This document shows, piece after piece, positions 43,020 through 51,728 of a DNA stretch of 64,000 bases. The notes under the pieces were generated by a model. That model had not been told where the DNA came from. It worked only from the letters and a program-made list of their open reading frames with translations, and did not search any database. Both the position numbers and the translations under genes were made by a program. The first letter of the stretch is position 1. The number at the start of each line of letters is the position of its first letter. The stretch covers positions 1-64,000 of the forward strand of contig JBGFRC010000029.1 of the NCBI GenBank assembly GCA_041695325.1, written 5' to 3'. The DNA comes from SURF-13 sp041695325 (GTDB taxonomy: Bacteria > Pseudomonadota > Gammaproteobacteria > SURF-13).

Positions 43020-44038
43020 TCCAGAGCAACCCCCAACCCGGCGGCGAAGTTCTCCTGTACCAGACCCAGGATGGTAAAACTCGACTGGAGGTTCAGTTTC
43101 AGGGTGAAACGGTCTGGCTGACCCAAAAACAGATGGCCGACCTGTTCCAGAAGGACGTACGCACCGTCAGCGAGCATATCCGCAATGTCTATGAGGAGGG
43201 CGAGCTGGCCCCGGATCCAACTCTCCGGAATTTCCGGATAGTTCAAACCGAAGGCAAACGGCAGGTGGAGCGCGACGTCGCCCACTACAATCTCGACGTC
43301 ATCATTTCCGTGGGTTACCGCGTCAAGTCGCAACGCGGCACCCAATTCCGCATTTGGGCCACCCGCACGCTCCGGGACCATCTGGTCCAGGGCTACACCC
43401 TCAACGAACGCCGCCTGCGGGAAAAGGGCCTGGCCGAAATGGAGCAGGCCGTGCGCCTGCTGGCGCGCACGCTCTCCACCCACGAGCTGGTCAACGACCA
43501 GGGCCGGGCGGTGCTGGACGTGGTCACGCGCTACGCCCGCTCCTGGCGCTTGCTGTTGCAGTACGACGAGAACCGCCTGCCCGAATCACCTGCGCATCCG
43601 ACCCGTCCCGTCGCCGGCCTGTCACCGGACATCAGCCGCCAAGCCATTTCGGGACTCAAGCAGGCCTTGATGGAGAAGGGCGAGGCCACGGCTCTCTTCG
43701 GGCAGGAACGCGGCGGCGCGCTCGACGGCATTCTGGGTTCCATCGAACAGACCTTCGGCGGCGAAGCGCTCTACCCGAGTGTCGAAGCCCGCGCCGCGCA
43801 TTTGCTCTACTTCGTCATCAAGGATCACCCGTTCGCCGACGGCAACAAGCGCATCGGTAGCTTTCTGTTCCTGCTGTACCTAGACCGCAATGGCCTGCTG
43901 AATAAGCCCGACGGCACACCACGCTTCGCCGACAATGCCCTGGTCGCCGTCGCCCTGCTGGTCGCCGAAAGCGACCCCGCGCACAAAGAACTGCTGATCC
44001 GGTTGATCCTGAACCTGCTACAGGATGGCGGTGAATGA
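43016..44038 (+). CDS. RhuM-like DNA-binding / Fic-Doc fusion protein
   Basis: 340 residues. The N-terminal half (about 1-130) is a RhuM-family domain with a helix-turn-helix-like VWLTQKQMADLFQKDVRTVSEHI and SVGYRVKSQRGTQFRIWA. The C-terminal half is a Fic/Doc domain with the core HPFADGNKRIGSFLF. The GNKR ending is nearer Doc than the AMP-transferring GNGR type, so NMP transfer or phosphate transfer are both possible. Inserted between hsdR and hsdS, overlapping hsdR by four bases. Likely an accessory toxin-like or regulatory effector of the restriction system; the exact role is unknown. Confidence 0.85.
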   Translation: MIQSNPQPGGEVLLYQTQDGKTRLEVQFQGETVWLTQKQMADLFQKDVRTVSEHIRNVYEEGELAPDPTLRNFRIVQTEGKRQVERDVAHYNLDVIISVGYRVKSQRGTQFRIWATRTLRDHLVQGYTLNERRLREKGLAEMEQAVRLLARTLSTHELVNDQGRAVLDVVTRYARSWRLLLQYDENRLPESPAHPTRPVAGLSPDISRQAISGLKQALMEKGEATALFGQERGGALDGILGSIEQTFGGEALYPSVEARAAHLLYFVIKDHPFADGNKRIGSFLFLLYLDRNGLLNKPDGTPRFADNALVAVALLVAESDPAHKELLIRLILNLLQDGGE

Positions 44039-44040
44039 CC

Positions 44041-44109
44041 ATGTACCAGGATTCCGGAGACAAGCTGAACGCGATGATTGAAGAATTGAACGAGACGTTA
44101 GCGACATGA
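44041..44109 (+). pseudogene. Duplicated 3' end of hsdR forming a 22-codon mini-ORF
   Basis: The frame ATG 44041 to TGA 44109 encodes SGDKLNAMIEELNETLAT after four leader residues. The hsdR C terminus is GDKLTAIIEELNETLAA, and the DNA of 44052-44109 aligns with 42963-43019 with only a few differences. The ATGA junction is preserved too: the mini-ORF stop overlaps the hsdS start just as the hsdR stop overlaps rhuM-fic. This is the footprint of insertion of rhuM-fic between hsdR and hsdS. Confidence 0.85.
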
Positions 44110-45545
44110 GCGCAACTCTTCCAACAAATTGGGAATTCAAGCCGCTTCGTGAATTGCTTGTCTCCCTTGAATCAGGAAGCCGCCCGAAGGGCGGCGTGAA
44201 AGGCATTGAATCCGGGGTACCTAGCCTGGGTGGAGAACATCTCGATTCGAACGGCGGCTTCAAGTTCGAGAAGATTAAATTCGTACCCGAAATATTTGCG
44301 CAAAAGATGATGCGCGGAAGAATTCAGCGCGGAGACATCCTTGTCGTCAAGGACGGTGCAACCACTGGAAAGACTTCATTCGTCGGGTCGTCATTTCCCT
44401 ACCAAGATGCCGTCATTAATGAGCACGTCTTCTTGTGTCGATGCCGCGAGGGCATCGACCCAAAGTACGTTTTCTATTTTCTCTATTCTGCCGAAGGAAA
44501 TCGTCAGATTCTCGAAGACTTTAGAGGTGCAGCCCAAGGAGGCATTAGCCAACGGTTCGCGGAAATCGTTAATGTGCCGCTCGCGCCCCTCAACCAGCAA
44601 AAACGCATCGTCGCGGAAATCGAAAAACAGTTCTCCCGCCTCGACGAAGCCGTCGCCAACCTCAAGCGCGTTAAGGCCAATCTCAAGCGCTACAAAGCAG
44701 CCGTCCTCAAAGCCGCCGTCGAAGGCCGCCTAGTCGAAACCGAAGCCGAACTCGCCCGCCGCGAGGGCCGCAGCTACGAAACCGGCGAACAACTCCTGCA
44801 ACGCATCCTCGAAACCCGCCGCAGCCAGTGGAAAGGCAAGGGCAAATACAAAGAACCCGCCGCGCCCGACACCACCGACCTGCCCGAGTTACCGGAGGGA
44901 TGGGTGTGGGCGACAGTTGAATCGTTGTCAGTGAAGGTCACCGACGGTGTTCACAAAAAGCCGAGCTACGTCGCCGAGGGTATTCCGTTTGTAACGGTGA
45001 AGAATTTGACGGCAGGAGATGGCATTTCATTCGATGACCTCAACTACGTGACTCCAAAAGATCACGAGGAGTTCTGCAAACGAACCCATCCGGAGCGCGG
45101 TGACATCCTGATCACAAAGGATGGAACCCTTGGCGTGGTGCGATTGATTGATACGGACCGACCATTCAGCGTGTTTGTGTCGGTGGCGCTCGTAAAGCCA
45201 GTTGTGTATGATTTTAGTCGGTACCTAGTGACAGCGTTTGAGTCGCCAGTCGTACAGCGGCAGATGGTTCCGAAAGGCTCAGGACTACAGCATATTCATC
45301 TTGAAGACCTACGCGCAGACTGCATTCCTGTTCCACCACTCGCAGAACAAAATCGCATCGTCGTTGAAGTTGATCGACGATTCTCGATCATTCGCGAAGT
45401 CGAGACAGACGTTGACGCCAATCTCATGCGTGCGCAGGTGCTACGCCAATCCGTCCTTTCCGGCGCCTTCAATAGGAAATTGCTAATGGCATCTAACAAT
45501 ACACCAGGCAACATGCACATGGAGGTAGCAGCCAATGCCATCTAA
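44106..45545 (+). CDS. hsdS: Type I restriction-modification specificity subunit S
   Basis: Target-recognition subunit, 479 residues, with two variable recognition domains (about 1-155 and 255-415). Each is followed by a conserved helical spacer: LAPLNQQKRIVAEIEKQFSRLD with LKRYKAAVLKAAVEGRL in the centre, and VPPLAEQNRIVVEVDRRFS with LRQSVLSGAFNRKLL at the end. The recognition domains are more AT-rich than the spacers, as is common when such domains are exchanged. Recognition sequence cannot be predicted here. Overlaps the PHP-ATPase gene by 11 bases. Confidence 0.95.
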   Translation: MSATLPTNWEFKPLRELLVSLESGSRPKGGVKGIESGVPSLGGEHLDSNGGFKFEKIKFVPEIFAQKMMRGRIQRGDILVVKDGATTGKTSFVGSSFPYQDAVINEHVFLCRCREGIDPKYVFYFLYSAEGNRQILEDFRGAAQGGISQRFAEIVNVPLAPLNQQKRIVAEIEKQFSRLDEAVANLKRVKANLKRYKAAVLKAAVEGRLVETEAELARREGRSYETGEQLLQRILETRRSQWKGKGKYKEPAAPDTTDLPELPEGWVWATVESLSVKVTDGVHKKPSYVAEGIPFVTVKNLTAGDGISFDDLNYVTPKDHEEFCKRTHPERGDILITKDGTLGVVRLIDTDRPFSVFVSVALVKPVVYDFSRYLVTAFESPVVQRQMVPKGSGLQHIHLEDLRADCIPVPPLAEQNRIVVEVDRRFSIIREVETDVDANLMRAQVLRQSVLSGAFNRKLLMASNNTPGNMHMEVAANAI

Positions 45546-47679
45546 ATATCCTAAAGGGTCAGAATGGCGCAGATGGGATCTACACATCCATACGCCTGCA
45601 TCCACGTTACACAACGAGTTTAATGGATGGGAATCATATCTTGACGCTATCGAGGCGGCTGATCCTGCAATATGCGCTGTAGGAATTACAGACTATGCGT
45701 CACTGGATGGCTACAAGCGCATCAGGAATGAAATCGACGCAAAGAGCCGTCTCGCAAATATTTCGCTTGTTTTACCGAACATAGAATTTCGAGTTTCTCC
45801 TTTTACCAAACAAGGGTCCGCGATCAATCTGCACGTTCTCGTTGACCCAAGAGAAGCAGATCACATTCAGCGAATTGAGGACGCCCTTAATCGGCTCACA
45901 TTCACATATCAGGGCCAAAAGTACCCTTGCAATCAAGCCGGTCTGAGAGATCTAGGAAAGGCTTTTGATGGATCTATAAAGGATGGCGATGCGGCTTATC
46001 GTGAGGGTGTTAAACAATTCAAGCCAGATTTTGAGGTGTTCCGGGAGTGGTACGACAGCGAGAAATGGTTGAAACGTAATTCCCTCATTGTCGTCTCAAA
46101 TAGCAGTAATGACGGGGCTTCCGGGCTGAAGCATGACGACGGCTATAAGGCAAAAAGGCAGGAGATATACCGCTTCAGCAACGCGGTTTTCTCGGGCAAT
46201 CCAAAGGATCGTGAATATTTCTGCGGCAAAGGGCCAGACAGCGAAGAGCAGCTAGCCCAAACAGTCAATGGGCGTAAGCCGTGTGTCCATGGCTCGGACG
46301 CTCACAAGGAAGAGAGGCTTTTTAGGCCTGACGAAGAAAGGTTTTGCTGGATAAAAGCTGACCCAACCTTTGAAGGCCTTCGTCAGATCCTTTATGAGCC
46401 GGAAGCACGTGTGCATATCGGCAAAACCTATCCAGAAGCGCGAGACGAAAACCGGATCATCAGTTCAGTACGGTTCATAGGAACGAATGGATGGTTTCAT
46501 GACATTGAACTTCCAATCAATCCGGCATTGGTAAATATCATCGGTAGTAAAGGTTCCGGCAAGACAGCTTTGGTTGACCTTGTTGCATATGCAACTGGGT
46601 CGTGGACCAGCAACACTAATTCCTTTCTATACAAGGCACACAGGGAACTCGAAGGTTCTGAAGTAGTAGTCACATGGTCTGGGGGCGGAAAAGACGCTGT
46701 CGTGGTTCCCAAACGTCTCGAAGATGGACGTGATCAGAAGGTTAGGTATCTTTCTCAGCAATTCGTCGAGCATCTGTGCTCAGAAGATAAGGTGGGCACA
46801 GAATTGGTTCATGAGATTGAGCAAGTCATCTTCGAGTATTTAGACGATACAGAAAAGCTTGGAGAAACCAGTTTTTCTGGTCTTCGTATCGCCAAAACAG
46901 GGAGTGTGCGAAATCAGCAAGTACGACTTCGGTCATCTATTGCGAAACTGAATCAAGATATCGATGAGTTACGGCTGGAGATCGACTCGCGACATCAAAA
47001 AGCTGAGCGTGTGGCGGAGCTAGAAAACGAACGTAAGGGTCTTGAGAAGCAAAAGCCTGCCTTCGACTCCGAGGAAGAACAAAAGATTGAGGATGAGTTG
47101 TCAGTGTTGCGCGACACACGACAGAAATTGGTAGACAAGATCAGTGCCCAGAAGCAGCAGTTAGAACGCATTGCCGAGGTCCGGGATCGAGTCGCTTCAT
47201 TCGAAGACGACATGAAGGGATTCTTTAATGAGTTAATGGCTGAACTAAGAGATTTGGGTGTCGAAAGAGAGGAGCTTGAGAACTTCCACCCCTCATTCCG
47301 CGGTGATGTGCGAAAACCGCTGGACAAAAAGGAGAAACAAATACGAACTGAGATTGACACGGAAACCGGTTCTGACGGTGATAAGTACCCTGACAAGGGA
47401 ACGTTGTGTGCTGTTGATCACCGAATTGGTGAGCTGGAGAAGTTGTCTTTCGTCGATCAAGCGAAGAAACAACGAAACATTGAGATTCAGAAGCGAGTGG
47501 CTGCTATCGATGCCGAAATCGCAAAGCTGCGTAAGGCGATCAAATCAATCGATTCAACAAGGAAGACAGAGCTTGCCACCAAGATTGAAGAGCGTTGGGA
47601 CAAATACCTCTGGACTTCCCCCGAATTCATGGACACCGGCTCAAGCAACTTGATTCATCGCCTCGAACTCGGCCGGTGA
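45535..47679 (+). pseudogene. PHP-domain/SMC-type ATPase, 5' part (IS-interrupted)
   Basis: Codons 1-692 are native; the last 23 codons read into the IS. The PHP metal-dependent phosphoesterase domain (about 10-310) has HIHTPAS (H17, H19), GITDYAS, PNIEFRVS, INLHVLVDP and GSDAHKEERL, a complete-looking metal set. Then an ABC/SMC-like ATPase begins with Walker A GSKGSGKT (337-344) and runs into a long coiled coil (about 460-690). The architecture resembles the single-gene Ppl defence proteins and the TrlF ATPase family. More AT-rich than hsdR and hsdM. Truncated before Walker B, it is unlikely to work as is. Confidence 0.85.
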
Positions 47680-48504
47680 ACGGTAGCCGAGGGTCGAATG
47701 ACGACGTTGCCGATTGTAGAACACTTCGATGTATTCAAAGATATCCTGTTTCGCTTCTTCCCGCGTGAGATAGCGCCGGTCGTGGATCAGCTCCTTCTTG
47801 AGCGTGCCGAAGAAGCTCTCCACGCAGGCATTGTCCCAGCAGTTGCCCTTGCGGCTCATCGAACACGTGAGGCCGGCGTGGGTGAGCAGGTCCTGGTAAT
47901 CCTGGCTCGCGTACTGCACGCCGCGATCCGAGTGATGCAGCAACCCCTTGGCCGGTTTCCGGCGCCACAGCGCCATGGTGAGCGCCGTTGCGGCGAGATC
48001 GGCGGTGAGGCGCGATCCCATTGCCCAGCCGATGACCCGGCGGGAGAAAAGATCGAGCACGACCGCCAGATACAGCCAACCCTCGGCGGTTGCCACGCAG
48101 GTGATGTCGCCGGCCCAGACGCGGTTGGGCGCCGTCACGGTGAATTGCCGAGCGAGCGTGTTGCCGGCCACGGGCAGCTGGTGCGCGGCGTCGGTAGTCG
48201 CTTTCCACTTCTTCACCGTCTTGGCGCGAATGCCGTGGGCCCGCATCAGCCGCGCCACCCGGTTCTCGCCGACCCGGCGGCCGCGTTTCCTCAGCACATC
48301 GCAGATGCTGGGGCTGCCGTAGGTGCGCCGGCTCTCGGCGTGGAGCGCGCGAATCTCCCCCAGCAGCGCCCGGTTGGCCCGTGCACGACGGCTCTCGGGC
48401 CGGGTAGCCCAGGCGTAGTAGCCGGCGGGCGAGACCTCAAGCGCGCGGCACATGAGCCGGACGGAGAAACGGCAAGCGTGGTCCTGGATGGCCCGGTATC
48501 TCAT
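47641..48504 (-). CDS. IS3-family transposase OrfB (DDE integrase domain)
   Basis: 287 residues with an HTH_21-like start, then the rve-type DDE core. The catalytic residues are in VWAGDITCVAT (D), HHSDRGVQYAS (D) and CWDNACVESFFGTLKKE (E, with the usual 35-residue D-E spacing), followed by the K/R of the DDE(K) set. Its ATG overlaps the orfA stop and lies in the -1 frame, so the active product is probably an OrfAB fusion made by frameshifting. Confidence 0.93.
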   Translation of the reverse strand: MRYRAIQDHACRFSVRLMCRALEVSPAGYYAWATRPESRRARANRALLGEIRALHAESRRTYGSPSICDVLRKRGRRVGENRVARLMRAHGIRAKTVKKWKATTDAAHQLPVAGNTLARQFTVTAPNRVWAGDITCVATAEGWLYLAVVLDLFSRRVIGWAMGSRLTADLAATALTMALWRRKPAKGLLHHSDRGVQYASQDYQDLLTHAGLTCSMSRKGNCWDNACVESFFGTLKKELIHDRRYLTREEAKQDIFEYIEVFYNRQRRHSTLGYRSPAEFEAMNQVA

Positions 48505-48797
48505 TTGCGTTCCCTCGCGAAGTACGCCGCCGCAGATTTTAAAAAATCGCGTTCCTTCCTCACCGTGTCGAGCTCCCGGCGCAGCCGGACCAGCTCCTCG
48601 CGCTCGGCCCGAAGCGCGGAATGCGTCGTTCCCAGGCCCTTCGCCTCGTGCTCCTCGGTCCGCCAGCGGTACAGCAGGTTGTCCGCGATCCCGAGCTCCC
48701 GGGCCACCTCCGCCACGGGCTTGCCGGTCTCCTGCACCAGGCGCACGGCTTCGGTCTTGAACTCCTCGGTATACTTACGTCGTTTGGCTTCTGACAT
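48501..48797 (-). CDS. IS3-family transposase OrfA (HTH domain)
   Basis: 98 residues from the ATG preceded by GGAGG; earlier in-frame codons extend the frame to 48842 but lack a ribosome site. The HTH (KYTEEFKTEAVRLVQETGK, VAEVARELGIADNLLYRWR) binds the IS ends and a C-terminal leucine zipper-like helix follows. In the 3' part, GAT TTT TTA AAA provides a U UUU UUA slippery heptamer in the correct phase, and the -1 frame is open from there into orfB. Confidence 0.9.
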   Translation of the reverse strand: MSEAKRRKYTEEFKTEAVRLVQETGKPVAEVARELGIADNLLYRWRTEEHEAKGLGTTHSALRAEREELVRLRRELDTVRKERDFLKSAAAYFARERK

Positions 48798-48863
48798 GGT
48801 TTCCTCCGATTTCGGTATTGTCCACCTTAGGGAGGTGTCCACGAAATCGGGGGAGGTTCACTC

Positions 48864-49721
48864 AGCTACTTTGACAACCTCAAGAACGAACAAGAAATCC
48901 TAGAGTCCCTTTATCGGTCGCTGGGACACGCCTTGGGGGCTGGATCAAAAGAAGAGCAGAGGTTGGAGTTCTACATAAAATGGCGCGCAGACATTGACGG
49001 GTGGGCAAATGCTGGCGAGGCGTTGTTGGATAAAAGAAAGCAGGGACCATATCGTGCATTCGGAGAGCTTGCCAGCAAAGCTAGGGAATTCCTAGAAGGA
49101 CCTTGGATAAATGGCGACAAAGAGGGCATTCGTAAGAGTCTGGAGGAAATGCGCGCAACGTATGACCACGTAGACGGTGAATACAGCCTTCAGTCCCAAC
49201 TATTGAGTAGCGTTACAAGAGCCAAATTCGATGACTGGCTCTTTAGTACGGAGCACATATCACTCAGTTATGGAATTCGATATGACGGCGTCGAACTTGA
49301 AAATCTCTCGCCAGGCACGAAAGGTATTGTGTTGCTGATCCTGTATCTGGAGATGGATAAGAACGACCGCAGGCCATTGCTTATCGACCAACCAGAAGAG
49401 AATCTGGATAACGAATCGGTCTACAAGGTGCTTACTGGATACTTCCGGAAGGCGAAGCAGAGAAGACAGATCATTTTGATAACGCATAATCCGAATCTGG
49501 TCGTCAATACCGATTCTGAGCAGGTTATCGTGGCATCGTATCTCAAGTCACCACCGCTGGGTGACGTGAGAATCAAATATTCTCTGGGTTCGCTAGAAGA
49601 CACCAGACTTGATCCGACAGGGCTGGATGTTGGAACACGAGAAAAGGTTTGCGAAATACTAGAAGGCGGAGAACGCGCATTTCATATGCGCGAGAAGAAG
49701 TACGCCTTTGATAGAAGATAG
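48864..49721 (+). pseudogene. PHP-domain/SMC-type ATPase, 3' part
   Basis: Continuation of the ATPase gene after the IS: in frame, SYFDNLKNEQEILESLYRSL follows directly on DKYL of the 5' part once the IS and one CTC are removed, giving 977 codons in total. This part holds the ABC signature ENLSPGTKGIVLL, Walker B PLLIDQPEENLDN and the H-loop LITHNPN, so the complete head domain would be reconstituted. A TTG at 48933 could permit separate translation of the fragment, but without Walker A it would not bind ATP normally. hsdM begins two bases after its stop. Confidence 0.82.
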
Positions 49722-49723
49722 AA

Positions 49724-51214
49724 ATGAATACTTCGACAATCGTCCAAAAACTCTGGAACTACTGCAACGTCCTGCGCGACGATGGCATGTCGTACGGCGA
49801 CTACGTCGAACAGCTTACCTACTTGCTGTTCCTCAAGATGGCCGACGAGCGCACCAAGGCGCCATACAGCCAGAAGAGCCCGGTGCCAGAGAAGTACAGT
49901 TGGCCGAGCCTCATCAAGAAAGACGGCGACGAGCTGTTCGATCACTACCGCCACACCCTGGAGGCGCTGGGCAACCAGAAGGGCCTGCTCGGGCTGATCT
50001 TCAACAAGTCGCAGAACAAGTTTCAGGACCCGGCCAAGCTGCGGCGGCTGGTGGTTGACCTCATCGACAAGGAGGAATGGGTGTCGATGAGCGCCGACGT
50101 GAAGGGCGATGCCTACGAAGGTCTGCTGGAGAAGAACGCCCAGGACACCAAGTCCGGCGCCGGCCAGTATTTCACCCCGCGCCCGCTGATCCAGGCGATT
50201 GTGGATGTCATGGCCCCGAAGCCCGGCGAGACCGTGAGCGACCCGGCCTGCGGCACCGGCGGTTTTCTGCTCGCGGCGCACGACTACGTGGTGAAGCACA
50301 ATCCAAACCTGACCAAGCCGCAAAAGACCAAACTCAAGGAGGAAACCTTCAAGGGCTGGGAGCTGGTGCAGGCCACGGCGCGGCTGTGCGCCATGAACAT
50401 GCTGCTGCACGGCATCGGCAGCCAGGACTTCGAGCCCATCGTGGTGGCCGACTCGCTGGCCGCCGATCCCGGCGACCGCTTTGACCTGGTGCTTACCAAT
50501 CCGCCCTTCGGCAAGAAGAGCAGCACAACGATTGTTGGTGAAGAAGGGAAGGTGAGCAAAGAGCGCGACATCGTCGAGCGCGGCGACTTCTGGACCACCA
50601 CCTCGAACAAACAGCTCAACTTCGTCCAGCACGTCAAAACCCTGCTCAGGCAAAACGGCCGCGCCGCCGTGGTCGTGCCCGACAACGTGCTGTTCGAAGG
50701 CGGCGCCGGCGAAACCATCCGGCGCAAGCTGCTGCACGAGTGCGACGTCCACACCCTGCTGCGCCTGCCCACCGGCCTGTTCTATGCCCAGGGCGTGAAG
50801 GCGAACGTGCTGTTCTTCGACAAGAAACCCGCCAGCGAAACCCCGTGGACCAGGAAGCTCTGGATCTATGACCTGCGCACCAACATGCACTTCACGCTCA
50901 AGACCGACCCCTTGAAGCGCGAAGACCTGGATGAATTCGTGAAGTGCTACAACCCCGAGAACCGCCATCTGCGCAAGGCCACCTGGTCCGAGAAGAAGCC
51001 CGAAGGCCGCTGGCGTGCCTACAGCTACGACGAACTCATCAACCGCGACAAGGCCAGTCTCGACATCTTCTGGCTCAAGGATGAATCGCTATCCGAGTCC
51101 GAAAACCTCCCGGCCCCGGACGTGCTGGCGCAGGAGATCGTTGACGACCTGGAGGCGGCGTTGAACCAATTCCGGGAGATTGTTACAGATCTGACTGAAG
51201 GTGGCGCAAGGTAA
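49724..51214 (+). CDS. hsdM: Type I restriction-modification methyltransferase subunit M
   Basis: N6-adenine methyltransferase subunit, 496 residues. An N-terminal helical domain (YGDYVEQLTYLLFLKMADER) is followed by SAM motif I DPACGTGGFLLAAHDYV and the catalytic NPPFGKKS. AAVVVPDNVLFEGGAGETIRRKLL and the C-terminal region complete the family pattern. Last gene of the operon, separated from hsdS by the ATPase gene, an unusual order. The IS upstream might be polar on hsdM; if so, loss of methylation with retained HsdR would be harmful, so some expression must persist or the whole system is silent. Confidence 0.95.
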   Translation: MNTSTIVQKLWNYCNVLRDDGMSYGDYVEQLTYLLFLKMADERTKAPYSQKSPVPEKYSWPSLIKKDGDELFDHYRHTLEALGNQKGLLGLIFNKSQNKFQDPAKLRRLVVDLIDKEEWVSMSADVKGDAYEGLLEKNAQDTKSGAGQYFTPRPLIQAIVDVMAPKPGETVSDPACGTGGFLLAAHDYVVKHNPNLTKPQKTKLKEETFKGWELVQATARLCAMNMLLHGIGSQDFEPIVVADSLAADPGDRFDLVLTNPPFGKKSSTTIVGEEGKVSKERDIVERGDFWTTTSNKQLNFVQHVKTLLRQNGRAAVVVPDNVLFEGGAGETIRRKLLHECDVHTLLRLPTGLFYAQGVKANVLFFDKKPASETPWTRKLWIYDLRTNMHFTLKTDPLKREDLDEFVKCYNPENRHLRKATWSEKKPEGRWRAYSYDELINRDKASLDIFWLKDESLSESENLPAPDVLAQEIVDDLEAALNQFREIVTDLTEGGAR

Positions 51215-51276
51215 TCAGGTTCTTGCGGCTGGGCTGAGAGGTGAGAGCAGTTCAGTATTTGTCTGCCGGTGGAAAG

Positions 51277-51299
51277 AAAAAGGCCGAAGATTTTCGGCC
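51277..51299 (-). terminator. Rho-independent terminator of ssrA
   Basis: A 7-bp stem (51282-51288 with 51293-51299) with a 4-base loop, followed leftward by five U. It lies nine bases beyond the tmRNA 3' end. Confidence 0.8.
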
Positions 51300-51307
51300 A
51301 GGTTAAA

Positions 51308-51678
51308 TGGTGGAGGCGGTGGGAATCGAACCCACGTCCGCAAGTCCGCCGCCCTTGGTTCTACATGCGTAGCCTCATCTTTGGATTTAACCGGCCGTTA
51401 CCCGACAGGCAGGGAACACAGCAGGCGAGCCCGGCAGGGTTTTAGCGCGTTGACCCCGGGCGGGGGCCGCGGCGCGATCTTGTGAGCGTCGTCCCCTGAA
51501 CGTCCTTACGGACCTGAACGCACAAGCACGGCTTCAGTCAGAGGTTAGCGGGGATTAGGCCGCTAAGGCGTAGTTGTCGTCGTTGGCAACTATTGGTTTG
51601 CAGTTTGATTAACGAGGTGAACTGCACCTCGGCATGCCCCTCAGGTTTTGTGACCCACGTCGAAACCGGGTCGCCCCC
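51308..51678 (-). ncRNA. ssrA: Transfer-messenger RNA (tmRNA)
   Basis: Rescues stalled ribosomes with SmpB. The 5' end GGGGGCGACCCGGTTTCGACG pairs in the acceptor region with the 3' end, which has the T-arm GTGGGTTCGATTCCCACCG and an encoded CCA at 51310-51308. The tag frame (51587-51555) reads GCC AAC GAC GAC AAC TAC GCC TTA GCG GCC TAA, giving ANDDNYALAA, with the conserved ALAA proteolysis signal. The smpB gene lies just upstream on the same strand, a common arrangement. Confidence 0.97.
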
Positions 51679-51728
51679 AAAGAGTTACTGGTAGGACAGT
51701 ATAACCTCTAAATCAGTTCCACACCACG

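Larger units (their letters stand above)
47611..48860 (-). mobile_element. IS3-family insertion sequence
   Basis: 1250 bp with 27-bp imperfect terminal inverted repeats (47611-47637 and the reverse of 48834-48860, 23 of 27 identical, ending GGACACC) and a 3-bp target duplication CTC (47608-47610 and 48861-48863). It carries overlapping orfA and orfB on the minus strand. Both ends and frames are intact, so it looks recent and probably active. Confidence 0.92.

Noticed and set aside
47680..48903. Plus-strand frame across the IS as part of the PHP-ATPase gene
   Set aside because: It is antisense to the transposase frames and follows an in-frame stop at 47679.
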